A stretch of DNA of 64,000 bases from Deltaproteobacteria bacterium GWA2_38_16 (GTDB lineage: Bacteria > Bdellovibrionota > JACOXK01 > 2-02-FULL-40-11), in contig MGPE01000005.1 in NCBI GenBank assembly GCA_001797335.1, positions 217,013-281,012 of the forward strand, given 5' to 3'. Below, piece after piece: positions 20,247 to 29,352 of this stretch; the first letter of the stretch is position 1; each line of letters opens with the position of its first letter. Made by a program: the position numbers and the translations under genes. The notes under the pieces are model-generated. The model was not told the DNA's origin. It worked only from the letters and a program-made list of their open reading frames with translations, and ran no database searches.

Positions 20247-21376
20247 TCCACTATCGTCCTCAAAAAATTTATATTGATCGTGCTGTTTGTGATTCGCCCA
20301 TTACGAAAAATATTTTAGATTCTTTTTCAGATATTCCTCGAGAATATATCGAAGGAAAACCCGAGTTTTTAAATACCCTTCATCAGTATCCAGATCCTAT
20401 TTTTGAAGGGAAAAAATATTTGTGGGTTACTAAAAATCATGGGAAATTAGTCAAAAAATGTGGGGCTTCGACTTCCAGTCTTCAAAATGTGGTGTGTTGT
20501 AATTACACTATTTTAGATTTTTCATTTAATTGCCATTTTGAGTGCATGTATTGTTTTTTACAAGAATACACCAATCTTCCTATGATGGTGGTGTATGCCA
20601 ATATTAAAGACATGCTTACATCCGTTCAGGAAGTTCTCAATTCAGCTTCTTCAAGAAACATTCGTATTGGAACCGGAGAAATGGCCGATAGTCTTGCCTT
20701 AGATGAGGTAACGGGGTTTAGTCAACATTTGGTTCCCTTTTTTGCTAATCAAAAAAAAGCACTTTTAGAATTAAAAACAAAATCTACATGCATTAAAAAT
20801 TTATTAAACATGGATCCAAAGGGACAAACCGTGATTGCCTGGACCCTAAGCCCTGAGTTATACGCACAAAAGTATGATTTAAAAACCGCTTCCATAAAAG
20901 AGCGTTTGGAAGCGGCCCGCTTGTGTCAAAAGGCAGGGTATAAGATTGCTTTTCATTTGGATCCTCTTATTCAAGAGCCTACTTGGAAAGAAGATTATAA
21001 GCAGTTGGTTGATGAACTGTTTGATCAATTTAATTTGGAATGGGTAAGCTTAGGGGCGTTAAGATTTAATGCTAATTTAAAAACAATTATTCAAAGGCGT
21101 TTCCCTAACAGTTTTTTAATTACAGGAGAATTTGTGTCTACCCCCGATGGCAAAAAACGCTATATTCGTTCCATTCGAGAAGAGATGTATGAAACCCTTC
21201 AAGGGTATATTCTTCAGAAAAAGACAAAAACACCCGTGTATTTATGTATGGAGTCGGATTTGGTATGGAAAAATGTGATGGGGTATGCGCCAGAAACTCA
21301 AGAGGCACTGGAAAGATATTTAACAGGGAGAGATTCCCCGATCAAGTCGGGGAATGACAGAGGGGTTGCCAAATAA
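20243..21376 (+). CDS. Spore photoproduct lyase-like radical SAM protein
   Basis: 377 residues. The radical SAM cysteines are Cys97, Cys101 and Cys104 in NCHFECMYCFLQ (CxxxCxxC). The IDRAVCDSP start, YLWVTKNHG, and RIGTGEMADSLALDEVTGF segments match the SPL family. In Bacillus this enzyme reverses spore photoproduct, but non-spore-formers also carry members of unknown substrate. The C-terminal tail GRDSPIKSGNDRGVAK comes from a palindromic repeat at 21331-21358. It is coupled to the ParB-like gene by an ATGA overlap. Confidence 0.85.
   Translation: MIHYRPQKIYIDRAVCDSPITKNILDSFSDIPREYIEGKPEFLNTLHQYPDPIFEGKKYLWVTKNHGKLVKKCGASTSSLQNVVCCNYTILDFSFNCHFECMYCFLQEYTNLPMMVVYANIKDMLTSVQEVLNSASSRNIRIGTGEMADSLALDEVTGFSQHLVPFFANQKKALLELKTKSTCIKNLLNMDPKGQTVIAWTLSPELYAQKYDLKTASIKERLEAARLCQKAGYKIAFHLDPLIQEPTWKEDYKQLVDELFDQFNLEWVSLGALRFNANLKTIIQRRFPNSFLITGEFVSTPDGKKRYIRSIREEMYETLQGYILQKKTKTPVYLCMESDLVWKNVMGYAPETQEALERYLTGRDSPIKSGNDRGVAK
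21331..21358 (-). repeat. Palindromic repeat at the 3' end of the radical SAM gene
   Basis: Inverted copy: AGATTCCCCGA, then TCGGGGAATGAC. It supplies the last coding residues of the gene just before the stop. Confidence 0.82.
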
Positions 21377-21394
21377 GCGGTTCTAGAGTATATA
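21366..21394 (+). promoter_or_regulatory. Sigma-70 promoter upstream of the 21433 gene
   Basis: TTGCCA (21366-21371), 17 bases, TATATA (21389-21394). The -35 overlaps the last codons of the radical SAM gene. AAGGAAAGAGG precedes the next ATG. Confidence 0.6.
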
Positions 21395-21432
21395 AAATTT
21401 CACCTTAAACATCCCTAAGGAAAGAGGTATTC

Positions 21433-22254
21433 ATGGTAAAAAAATCGTTTCTTATTGTTTTTTTCTTTTTTAATTTTGCACCTGTTTATGCACAAGATGA
21501 AGCCCGAGTGTTAGAGCAACCCGCCTATGTTGTGGTGGGGTACGGTGGAACATTTGAAGCACAAAATCCTCTAATGGTAGAACCTGACAAACAAGCTGAG
21601 GTTCAAAATCAATTAATTGAAGGAATGAAAAAACGCCTGTTGGAAGCCAATGCAGTTCTTTTAGAATGGCAGGTAAAAACCTCTTTTCATCCTACTGCTA
21701 TCTCTAATCAAGGAAAAGTGATTCCTGATTTATATTTTCCTTCTGAAAAAGAAGCCCGATTTTTAATGGTTCCTATGGTATTTGAAGGAACTCAGGGAAA
21801 TCTAAAAGAGGCACTAGAATTTTTAAATCAAAAACAATTGCCGCAGGGGCATTTTAAAGCAGAAGAAGTCAAAGAGGTTCGATATTCTTTAGAGTCATCC
21901 TATGGTTTTTATAATAAAGAACAAAAAGATATGGATCCATTCATGTCTACCATTGTTACAAAGGAAAAGGGATTTGCTGATTTATCGGTGGCGTTAAACG
22001 ATAAGGATAAAACATTGGATAGTCTAGTGAGGTTCTATAAAGGAAATAATGAGTATGAGATCCAAGGCCGTCATTTACTACGGTATGTGGCTGTCTATTT
22101 TAGTTTTGTAGACCCCTCCTGGATTCAAGAAGGGTATATTCCTCAGTCTCAAATTCTCGGTCAGGCATTGCCTGATGGACGGCAGATGATGCTGATTGGA
22201 CTCATTCAAGATGCCAAAGAGCTCGAAGAATTTTTAAAGGGTGAGCCCAAATAG
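21433..22254 (+). CDS. Secreted or periplasmic protein of unknown function
   Basis: 273 residues. The N-terminus is a clear signal peptide (KK, then a Phe-rich hydrophobic core, cleavage likely after PVYAQ/VYA). The mature part is soluble, rich in charged residues, with no motif I recognise; FVDPSWIQEGYIPQSQILGQ near the end may be a conserved core. It has its own promoter and AAGGAAAGAGG ribosome site. MarC follows 13 bases later. Confidence 0.7.
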   Translation: MVKKSFLIVFFFFNFAPVYAQDEARVLEQPAYVVVGYGGTFEAQNPLMVEPDKQAEVQNQLIEGMKKRLLEANAVLLEWQVKTSFHPTAISNQGKVIPDLYFPSEKEARFLMVPMVFEGTQGNLKEALEFLNQKQLPQGHFKAEEVKEVRYSLESSYGFYNKEQKDMDPFMSTIVTKEKGFADLSVALNDKDKTLDSLVRFYKGNNEYEIQGRHLLRYVAVYFSFVDPSWIQEGYIPQSQILGQALPDGRQMMLIGLIQDAKELEEFLKGEPK

Positions 22255-22267
22255 TATTTAAGTTTTC

Positions 22268-22924
22268 ATGGAACTAGAACTTTTTTCACTTCTTAATTTT
22301 TTTACCAGGGTATTCATGGGGATTTTTGTTATTTTAGATCCCTTTGGGGCTTCTTCTCATTTTTTGGCACTAACTTCTCATCAAAAAGATATGGTTAAAA
22401 AAGACATTGCTAAAAAAGCCTGTACAGTGGCCTTTGGTATTCTAGTATTTTTTAGCTTAGCCGGGGGGGCGCTCTTTAAGTACTTTGGATTAACCCTAGC
22501 GGCCCTAAAAATTGCAGGGGGAGTGTTGTTATTTACCGTGGCCTTAAACATGCTTCATGGAAAAAGAGCTGGAGTGAGAACAACCCCCGAAGAAGAAAAA
22601 GAACATGAGTCTTTAGAAGATATTGCAGTGATTCCCATGGCCATTCCTTTACTGAGTGGTCCTGGAACCATTACTACCGTCATGGTGTTTGCTGGGGAAG
22701 CTCACTCGCTTATCAATTTGGGAATGGTGATTTTAGCCAGTTTTTTAGCTCTTCTTATTTCCTATATTATTTTATCTAATTCTGTGTATCTTTTAAATAT
22801 TCTTAAAACAACGGGAATTAAGATCTTAACCCGGATTATGGGTCTTATTATGTCTGTCATTGCGGTACAATTTGTGATTAATGGAATTATTGATATTTTA
22901 CCAACGTTATTAAAAAAGATATGA
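22268..22924 (+). CDS. MarC-family integral membrane protein
   Basis: 218 residues with six hydrophobic segments. Family landmarks are the N-terminal FVILDPFGASSHFLALT, the central IAVIPMAIPLLSGPGTITTVMV, and the C-terminal RIMGLIMSVIAVQFVINGI. MarC proteins resemble amino-acid exporters, but function is mostly unproven (the multidrug-resistance link was withdrawn). It overlaps the next small gene by 4 bases. Confidence 0.9.
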   Translation: MELELFSLLNFFTRVFMGIFVILDPFGASSHFLALTSHQKDMVKKDIAKKACTVAFGILVFFSLAGGALFKYFGLTLAALKIAGGVLLFTVALNMLHGKRAGVRTTPEEEKEHESLEDIAVIPMAIPLLSGPGTITTVMVFAGEAHSLINLGMVILASFLALLISYIILSNSVYLLNILKTTGIKILTRIMGLIMSVIAVQFVINGIIDILPTLLKKI

Positions 22925-23145
22925 AGTCTATTTTTAAAATGATTGATCTGGTTGAAAAGGCGATGGCGTCTCACAAAACCGTTACCGTCATTGATAAGAG
23001 TGGAAAATTCTTAAAAGGGGAGCTCTACGATCACTATGTACGTTTGTCTGCTGATAAACTTCGAGGGAAAATTAAATTGAGATTGGTGGCAGATCAAAAA
23101 GAAGTTGAAGTAGATGTCAATGACATCCTAGACATTCAAATCTAA
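22921..23145 (+). CDS. Small hypothetical protein, SH3/Lsm-like beta pattern
   Basis: 74 residues. The sequence alternates strands (TVTVIDKSGKFLKGELYDHYV, IKLRLVADQKEVEVDVNDILDIQI), suggesting a small beta barrel, but I recognise no family. The ATGA overlap with marC supports translation. It ends just before a large inverted repeat. Confidence 0.55.
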   Translation: MKSIFKMIDLVEKAMASHKTVTVIDKSGKFLKGELYDHYVRLSADKLRGKIKLRLVADQKEVEVDVNDILDIQI

Positions 23146-23152
23146 TCGCACA

Positions 23153-23254
23153 CTTTTGAGTTTATACTTCGTTCTCGCATCGCTCAAATCCTCAACGTAT
23201 ATTAAATACGCCTCGGATTTTCGCTCAGCTCGGGGCCTTGTCTAAACTCAAAAT
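23153..23254. repeat. About 100-bp imperfect palindrome between convergent genes
   Basis: Outer arms TTTTGAGTTTA (23154-23164) and TAAACTCAAAA (23243-23253) are perfect complements. Inner arms CGTAT (23196-23200) and ATACG (23206-23210) close the hairpin; between them AAATCC pairs with GGATTT and CGCTC-type blocks recur. It could act as a bidirectional terminator or be a separate class of dispersed repeat. Confidence 0.7.
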
Positions 23255-23265
23255 TGAGCGATTAT

Positions 23266-26200
23266 TTATGGGAGGGTATCTTTTAAGAGGTCTTCTATTA
23301 GGTTTCCCTTAGTTTCTTCTTTTTCTTCTCCTTCAGGTTTTTTAGGTTCTTCCTTTTTCTTGGGAGAAAGAATCTTTTCAAATGCTCCTTGTACCGTATT
23401 CTGTAACAATTTCCCAACATCCGGAAGTGGAGTAGGGGAGGAGAGGGTGCCTGTCACCGTAAAAGGAATTTGTTTATTGAGATCTTCAGTTTCTGATAAA
23501 TAATAGTTTCCCGTGTAATCTAAGCTACCATCAAATCCCAATGCTCCTTGGCATTTTAAGAGGTGGCTTTTTCCTTTTAGGAAAATATCTAGGGTGATGA
23601 GTTTTTGATTTTTAATAATTAAAGAGGTTTGTAACACAGAAAAATCATCGCTTAAATTTACATTAGGTGCCACTTGATTTAAAATAGGAATGCCTGCAAT
23701 GGCTTCTGTTAAATTAAAAATTTTAAAATGGCCATTTTTAATAATGGTTTTTCCTTTACCGGCCATTGATTTTTGAATTTGTTCACCCTCTAGACCAGTC
23801 ATAGATACATTCATGTCGGCATCTAATGAACCAGAAAGTTTATCCTTAAGTTTACTAGACTGTGCCGTTAGAAATTTTTCCATATTGAGTTTTTGAAGAT
23901 GCGCTTCAATATCTGTGACAGGATCTTTTTTATTTAAGTTTAAGGTTGTTTTAGCATTAAATTTCCCATCATAAAAATCAAATTGTAGAGGATCAATGGT
24001 AAGGAGTTTATCTTTATAGGTCATTTTAGATTCTACATTCCAAAATTTAAAGGTTTTATAAGTGGCTTTGGTTAAAGAAATTTTACCATTGAAGGTGAGT
24101 CGTTTTAAGAGAGGATTTTCTGACAAGGGAGGTGAAGATGGTTTCTTTCCTGTTTTTTTTTCTATGGGTTTTTCTTCTTTTTCCTCTTGATCTTTTGAAA
24201 TGGGAAGATATTCAAGCGCTTGAGAGGAAAGGGTAAAATTGATATTGATCGGTTTTGTGTTATCTAAAAGACTTCCTTTTAGATCTGTTTCAAACCTTAA
24301 ATTTCCTGTTAGAGGGGCTTTTTTTAAAGAAGGTAAAAATTCCGAAAACTCAGAAAGGGATACCGAAGATGTTTGAAGATGGATGTTATCAGTCGTGGAG
24401 CCTTGGATGTCCAGAGCTGTTTCTTTAAGGAGAAGTTTTGTATCCTTGAAGGTTATAGAATCTTCCTGGGACTGGATATTAAGATCTAAGGTGAAAGGGA
24501 TTTTTTCTGGTTTTATAAAGGTGTTTTTAAGATGAATATCCATATCAGTTAAATTGATTTTTCCTAAAATGTTGAGTTTTTGAATTTTTCTTTTGGAATA
24601 GGAAACATCGCTTGTGACATCAACTAAAAAGGGGCCTTTAATTTGAACAGATTTAGATTGGATCAGGGTTTGGGGAATTTCTCCAGAAACTTCATGAAGA
24701 GCCAAAGTGCCGTTTAAAGATAAATCTTTAGGTCCATCCAGAGGTAATTGTAATTGGATAGATTTAAATTCAACAGTGCCTAAAAATTTATTTTTAATAG
24801 ATGGGAAGAATTGATTCCATTCTGAAAGGGAAAAGGGTTTGCTGTCTATGGCTAACTGGCATGTTTTTTTTGTATCAGAAGAAAAATTTGAAACGGTTCC
24901 TTTCATATGAGTTTCTAAGTTGTGAAATAATAGGTTTAGTGTGGATAGGGTAAGCTGATTATTCTTTAAACTGGCTTTTAAAGTAAAAGAAAGAGGGATT
25001 TGGGCAGGTTTATAAAATTCATTTTTAAATCGAAGAGCGGCTTGGGAGAGATCTGCTTTTGTATCCAGCGAAAGTTCTTTTATCTTTTTTTTTGAAATTA
25101 AAAAAGAGGTGGTGGTTGAAAAAAGGATTGGTCCTTCTGAGCTCCACGGTTTTGATTGTGTAAATTTTGGATTAAATTCCAGACGTCCCCCTTCAGAGGT
25201 CATGAGTTTTCCACTGATGTCTAAGCTTTCTATTTGGGTGGGATCTCCTTTTATAGTCAAAGAAGGGAGAGAAAGTTTTCCCTTAAAATGGATTGGAAAA
25301 GAGGGAGGGGAATATTTTTCCAAGGTATCAGAAGAAAAAGTGTTTGTAGAAAGGGTAAGATCTATGGAGGGTGTAGGAAGAAGGTGAATAAGGCCATTGG
25401 TTTTAAGGGCAATATCATCTATGGTTAAGGTGGTAGCTCCCAGAGAAATATTTTTTTCATTTTCTTTTTCTTCATAAATCCCATTTCCTTTAAGGCGTAG
25501 GAGTTTTCCCTTGGGTTTAGACCATTTGTTTTCAAAATTTAAAAGTAGTGGGGTTAAATCAAGTTCATAATCTTTTAAATCAATCCGGGTAGGTTTATTA
25601 TTTTTAATTTGAAAATGGCCTTTGAAGCGAACACTGCCCACTCCCTCCATCATGATTTTTTTATCGGTAAAGAGAGGTTGTAGAAAAGAAGGGATTTCTC
25701 CTTGTAGTTTTTGAACGTCAATGTCTCCTTCCCCCTCTTCCATTAAAAAGGGCGTCAAAGTGCCCTTTGAAGAAAGTTTAAGTGATACATCATATTCATT
25801 TTGTAACTTTTTAGAATTGCTCTTTTCTTTAGTTTCTTGTTTTGGAGTAGAAGCTTGTAAAGATGTTTCTATATCAAAGCGAGGATTTTTAAAATCTAAA
25901 AGCGTGCCTTTGAGCTGTACAGCGCCCATAGGGAGGTCTAAGGACAGATTTTCAAAAACAATGTTTTCTTTACTCAGAATGCCTTTAAATTTAATACGGA
26001 GTTTTTCTCCCATTTCTTTTTTAGCAAACGGAGTTTCAATTTTTAAAGAATCAAGTTCAGAAGAAATATTTATAGAGAATGGTTCTTTAGAAATCAGGGG
26101 ATTTGAAAAAGTCCCCTTCATATTTATGGGGCCTTCAAGGGTAATATTATTTTTAGTAGAAAGAGGAAGAGAGGCTTGAAACTGAAAAGAAAGTGGATCT

Positions 26201-26793
26201 TTTAAATTTAAAGGGCCTATATTTAAAGCAATAGTTTGGAGTTTTGTGGCCGTACCATTGGACTCAAAATAGGCTATTTCTCCATCAATGATTTCGACAT
26301 ATACACTGCTTCGAAGAATGAGTGCTCCTAAAAATCCTTTGGGCAATTGTTCCTTAAAAGAAACAGAGGGAGACGTTTTTGTGGGTGTCGGGGTTTCAGA
26401 TGGTTTTTCTTTAAAGAGTTTTGAAGAATTTAGCTCTTTTTTATCATTTTCATAAATTTGAATTTTAGGTTTTGTGAGCGTGATTTGAACATTAGGGGTT
26501 CCAAATAAAGATCTTAACGCACCAAAATAAACTTTAGCCTGTTCCACTTCTAAAAGAGGGGTTTGAGGAAAATCTGGGGGATTTAAAATTTTAATACCCT
26601 GCACTTCTATGCCAAGGCCTTGGATAATAGAAAGTTCTAATTTTCCTAATTCTACTTTTCCATTAAGTTCTTCTCCAATAGCTTTTTCAATCTGAGGTTT
26701 AAGGTAGTTAATGTCGACAAAGAAAGGGATGAGAAATGCTGTAACGACTAAAAGGAAAAGAATGATTCCAAGGCCAATGAGAACTTTTTTCAT
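23266..26793 (-). CDS. AsmA-family envelope protein
   Basis: 1175 residues. One N-terminal membrane anchor (KVLIGLGIILFLLVVTAFLI) is followed by a long, repetitive beta-rich periplasmic region and a C-terminal AsmA-like domain (GSLDADMNVSMTG, GHFKIFNLTEAIAGIPILNQ). Two Lys/Glu/Pro-rich low-complexity stretches interrupt it near residue 875 and at the C-terminus. AsmA-like proteins such as TamB and YhdP bridge the periplasm and carry phospholipid to the outer membrane. The ATGA overlap with pgi places both in one operon. Confidence 0.85.
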   Translation of the reverse strand: MKKVLIGLGIILFLLVVTAFLIPFFVDINYLKPQIEKAIGEELNGKVELGKLELSIIQGLGIEVQGIKILNPPDFPQTPLLEVEQAKVYFGALRSLFGTPNVQITLTKPKIQIYENDKKELNSSKLFKEKPSETPTPTKTSPSVSFKEQLPKGFLGALILRSSVYVEIIDGEIAYFESNGTATKLQTIALNIGPLNLKDPLSFQFQASLPLSTKNNITLEGPINMKGTFSNPLISKEPFSINISSELDSLKIETPFAKKEMGEKLRIKFKGILSKENIVFENLSLDLPMGAVQLKGTLLDFKNPRFDIETSLQASTPKQETKEKSNSKKLQNEYDVSLKLSSKGTLTPFLMEEGEGDIDVQKLQGEIPSFLQPLFTDKKIMMEGVGSVRFKGHFQIKNNKPTRIDLKDYELDLTPLLLNFENKWSKPKGKLLRLKGNGIYEEKENEKNISLGATTLTIDDIALKTNGLIHLLPTPSIDLTLSTNTFSSDTLEKYSPPSFPIHFKGKLSLPSLTIKGDPTQIESLDISGKLMTSEGGRLEFNPKFTQSKPWSSEGPILFSTTTSFLISKKKIKELSLDTKADLSQAALRFKNEFYKPAQIPLSFTLKASLKNNQLTLSTLNLLFHNLETHMKGTVSNFSSDTKKTCQLAIDSKPFSLSEWNQFFPSIKNKFLGTVEFKSIQLQLPLDGPKDLSLNGTLALHEVSGEIPQTLIQSKSVQIKGPFLVDVTSDVSYSKRKIQKLNILGKINLTDMDIHLKNTFIKPEKIPFTLDLNIQSQEDSITFKDTKLLLKETALDIQGSTTDNIHLQTSSVSLSEFSEFLPSLKKAPLTGNLRFETDLKGSLLDNTKPININFTLSSQALEYLPISKDQEEKEEKPIEKKTGKKPSSPPLSENPLLKRLTFNGKISLTKATYKTFKFWNVESKMTYKDKLLTIDPLQFDFYDGKFNAKTTLNLNKKDPVTDIEAHLQKLNMEKFLTAQSSKLKDKLSGSLDADMNVSMTGLEGEQIQKSMAGKGKTIIKNGHFKIFNLTEAIAGIPILNQVAPNVNLSDDFSVLQTSLIIKNQKLITLDIFLKGKSHLLKCQGALGFDGSLDYTGNYYLSETEDLNKQIPFTVTGTLSSPTPLPDVGKLLQNTVQGAFEKILSPKKKEEPKKPEGEEKEETKGNLIEDLLKDTLP

Positions 26794-28043
26794 CTCACCT
26801 GTTTATTTTGTAAAAATTCAATGGCCCATTTTTTGCCATTTTCAACAGCCGGTTGGTCAAAAGGATTGATTTCATAGAGAAACCCACTGATGGCTGTAGC
26901 CAACTCAAAATGATAAAAAAGCGCCCCTAATGTATAAGCCGATAATTCAGGTAAAGAAATTCGGCAAAATGGATTTTCAAATTCAGTGAGGGATTTTTCA
27001 GTGGCTTTTTCTTCAGCTTTTAAAATATTTTCGAGGGGGATATTTTTAAGGTATGAGAAATTTTTTAAAATAGGTGAATTTGGGATATTTAAATGATGTT
27101 CATGTTTTTCTAAGGTAATCAGCGTATACCATTTATCCTGAGGTCCTTGTAAAAAAAGTTGAAGAAGTGAATGTTGATCTTGAGTTCCAATGGCCTTTAG
27201 AGGGGTAGGGCCTGAAGAATCCGATTTGGCTAAGCTTTCAGCCCAGAGTTGACAAAACCAATCCCCAAGGGTGCTGAGTCTTTCGTCATAGGGAAATAAA
27301 ACAGTGAGAGGTTTTTTAAGTAGCCGATGAGCTCCATAGGCCAAGGTTCCATAGAAGTAGGCATCATGATTATGTTGATCCACCCATTGAGCACCTTCTA
27401 AGAGGTCATCAATTGAAATTCCAGCTACGAGCATGGGGAAAAGTCCAACAGGAGACAAAACAGAATACCGCCCCCCCACATTAAAAGGAATGGGAAACAG
27501 GGGAAGGGAATACTCTTTGGCTATGGTATTTAAGAAATTTTCTTTTGGTTCGGTGGTGACAATGACTCGTTCTTTTAGCTCTTTTGGAGAAATGGTATTT
27601 TTTAATTTTTCAAAAATAATAAAAAAGATACTTAAGGTTTCCAGGGTAGATCCTGATTTTGAAATAACATTAATGGCTGTCTTTTTTAAATCAATGGTTT
27701 CTAGAAGATGGTTTAAGGTATCTGGGTTTGGATTTTCTAAAAAATAAATTTTGGGAGTTTTGGAATTTTTTAAAGCATGAAGTGCGGCCTTAGCCCCAAG
27801 ACTGGATCCCCCAATTCCAATGACTAAGAGGGTGTCGCAGGTTTGAGATATTTTTTTCGCTACTTTTTTAAGTTCGGATAAATTTTTTTGATAAGGGAGT
27901 TTTGAAAAACCAATTTCTCCTAGCTCTATTTTTTGTTTAAAATTTTTCTTAGCCACTTCTCGTTTCTTAAAAAGGGTGTGGAGCTGTACCGTCGAAAATT
28001 GATCGGTGAGTTTTGAGAAATCTAGTGTGAGAGGTTCATTCAT
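26790..28043 (-). CDS. pgi: Glucose-6-phosphate isomerase
   Basis: Interconverts glucose-6-phosphate and fructose-6-phosphate. I start at Met MNEPLTLDFS (28043), giving 417 residues, typical of the shorter bacterial type; the open frame continues 42 codons further upstream but would run into the divergent gene. Motifs: IGIGGSSLGAKAALHAL, ISKSGSTLET, NVGGRYSVLSPVGLFP, FPYDERLSTLGDWFCQLWAES, and a late catalytic Lys region. No Shine-Dalgarno is visible at the chosen start, and a TTGACA-type promoter lies very close to it. Confidence 0.92.
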   Translation of the reverse strand: MNEPLTLDFSKLTDQFSTVQLHTLFKKREVAKKNFKQKIELGEIGFSKLPYQKNLSELKKVAKKISQTCDTLLVIGIGGSSLGAKAALHALKNSKTPKIYFLENPNPDTLNHLLETIDLKKTAINVISKSGSTLETLSIFFIIFEKLKNTISPKELKERVIVTTEPKENFLNTIAKEYSLPLFPIPFNVGGRYSVLSPVGLFPMLVAGISIDDLLEGAQWVDQHNHDAYFYGTLAYGAHRLLKKPLTVLFPYDERLSTLGDWFCQLWAESLAKSDSSGPTPLKAIGTQDQHSLLQLFLQGPQDKWYTLITLEKHEHHLNIPNSPILKNFSYLKNIPLENILKAEEKATEKSLTEFENPFCRISLPELSAYTLGALFYHFELATAISGFLYEINPFDQPAVENGKKWAIEFLQNKQVR

Positions 28044-28052
28044 ATTGGGGCT

Positions 28053-28081
28053 AGTATTAAAGGAGAGAGCACTATTGTCAA
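28053..28081 (-). promoter_or_regulatory. Possible promoter for pgi
   Basis: On the minus strand TTGACA (28081-28076) is followed by TAATAC/AATACT at 16-17 bases. Its predicted start is within a few bases of the pgi ATG. Confidence 0.35.
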
Positions 28082-28132
28082 TTAAAAACTCTTTAAAAAT
28101 AAAAATTTTATTTTTCAGCCTCTTTGTTTCAA

Positions 28133-28162
28133 TTGACAGTATTTCATAAATTGATTTATGAA
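28133..28162 (+). promoter_or_regulatory. Possible promoter for the thioesterase gene
   Basis: TTGACA (28133-28138), then TATGAA (28157-28162) at 18 bases spacing. The predicted start falls only a few bases before ATG 28174. Confidence 0.35.
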
Positions 28163-28173
28163 TGATCACTTAT

Positions 28174-28641
28174 ATGAAAACCGTAAAAGAATCCGCTGTT
28201 GAAATGACAGAGATTGTCATGCCACAAGATACCAATACCTTAGGGACTATTTTTGGTGGAAAGGTCATGCAGTGGATGGATATTGCGGCGGCTATTTGTG
28301 GTTTTCGTCATTGCCGAACTGCGGTCGTAACGGCTTCTGTAGATACATTAAGTTTTCATTACGCAATTAAAACTGGAAATATTGTTTCTATTAAAGCCAG
28401 TGTGAATTATACGGCTAATACCTCTATGGAAATTGGGGTGTGTGTTTATGCAGAAGATCCTTTGTCTGGAGAAAAAAAACATGCTTCCAGTGCTTATTTT
28501 ACTTTTGTAGCGGTAGATGGAAAAGGGCGGCCTATAGCTGTTCCTAAAGTTATTCCGGAAACAAAAGACGAGAAAAGAAGATACCGGGAAGCTCAGGAAC
28601 GAAGAAAAATTAGACTTCAAATGAGGAAAAAAAGCACATGA
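28174..28641 (+). CDS. Acyl-CoA thioesterase, hotdog fold (YciA/ACOT type)
   Basis: About 155 residues. The start at 28174 gives [21 protein letters not shown], the usual family beginning; an in-frame ATG at 28162 is possible. The hotdog signature is [21 protein letters not shown], with the catalytic Asp region, and [14 protein letters not shown] follows. The C-terminus is basic. It hydrolyses acyl-CoA thioesters; chain-length choice cannot be read from sequence. It overlaps rph by 4 bases. Confidence 0.9.
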   Translation: MKTVKESAVEMTEIVMPQDTNTLGTIFGGKVMQWMDIAAAICGFRHCRTAVVTASVDTLSFHYAIKTGNIVSIKASVNYTANTSMEIGVCVYAEDPLSGEKKHASSAYFTFVAVDGKGRPIAVPKVIPETKDEKRRYREAQERRKIRLQMRKKST

Positions 28642-29351
28642 GACCTGGGAATAGAAAAAATGATGAACATCGTCCTTTTAAAATTACCCATAACTTTCTT
28701 TTATATCCTCAAGGTTCGGTACTGGTAGAGTGTGGTAATACGAAAGTGATTTGTACGGCCATTGTAGAAGAAGAGGTCCCTCCTTTTTTAAAGAAAACGG
28801 GAACAGGGTGGATAACAGCAGAATATTCGATGCTTCCTGGGGCAACCTCTGTTCGTTCTAAACGAGAACGTTATAAGGTGGGTGGCCGGACGGCTGAGAT
28901 TCAGCGACTCATTGGTAGATCTTTAAGGGCAGTGGTGGATACCAAGCTTTTAGGAGAACGATCTGTTTTGATTGATTGCGATGTAATTCAGGCCGATGGG
29001 GGAACTCGGACGGCATCTATTACAGGAGCTTTTGTGGCGTTAACGCAAGCACTTCTTAAATTAAAAGAAGCTGGAAAAATTTCAAAATTTCCTATTCAAG
29101 ATTTTTTGGCTGCCACCAGTTTGGGAATAGTTGATGGAGAGATGAGATTAGACTTAGAATATACAGAAGATTCTAAAGCCGATGTGGACATGAATTTAGT
29201 GATGACCAGTTCTGGAAAAATTGTTGAGATTCAAAATACAGCTGAAAAAGTTCCTTTTTCTAAGGATACTTTAGATGGCATGTTTGAATTGGGTTGGAAA
29301 GGGATTCAATCTCTAATTCAAATTCAAAAAAGTATTATTCGCCTGCCTTAA
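28638..29351 (+). CDS. rph: Ribonuclease PH
   Basis: Phosphorolytic 3'-5' exoribonuclease that trims tRNA precursors. It has 237 residues, normal length. Landmarks are [16 protein letters not shown], the [14 protein letters not shown] phosphate and RNA-binding region, [18 protein letters not shown], and the acidic catalytic stretch [20 protein letters not shown] followed by [15 protein letters not shown]. Since none of the four tRNAs here encodes CCA, 3' trimming followed by CCA addition is expected in this organism. Confidence 0.97.
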   Translation: MRPGNRKNDEHRPFKITHNFLLYPQGSVLVECGNTKVICTAIVEEEVPPFLKKTGTGWITAEYSMLPGATSVRSKRERYKVGGRTAEIQRLIGRSLRAVVDTKLLGERSVLIDCDVIQADGGTRTASITGAFVALTQALLKLKEAGKISKFPIQDFLAATSLGIVDGEMRLDLEYTEDSKADVDMNLVMTSSGKIVEIQNTAEKVPFSKDTLDGMFELGWKGIQSLIQIQKSIIRLP

Positions 29352-29352
29352 G

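Noticed and set aside
20243-21376. Evidence for sporulation from the SPL-like gene
   Set aside because: SPL-family proteins occur in non-spore-formers, and LPS and RND genes point to a Gram-negative cell.
25721-26179. 152-codon open frame on the plus strand inside the AsmA-like gene
   Set aside because: It is antisense to a well-supported gene, has no ribosome site and no recognisable domain; repetitive AsmA coding sequence explains it.
28044-28169. Longer pgi beginning at 28169
   Set aside because: The extra 42 residues do not look like the family, would overlap the divergent thioesterase start, and shorter Pgi proteins begin near MNEPLTLDFS.
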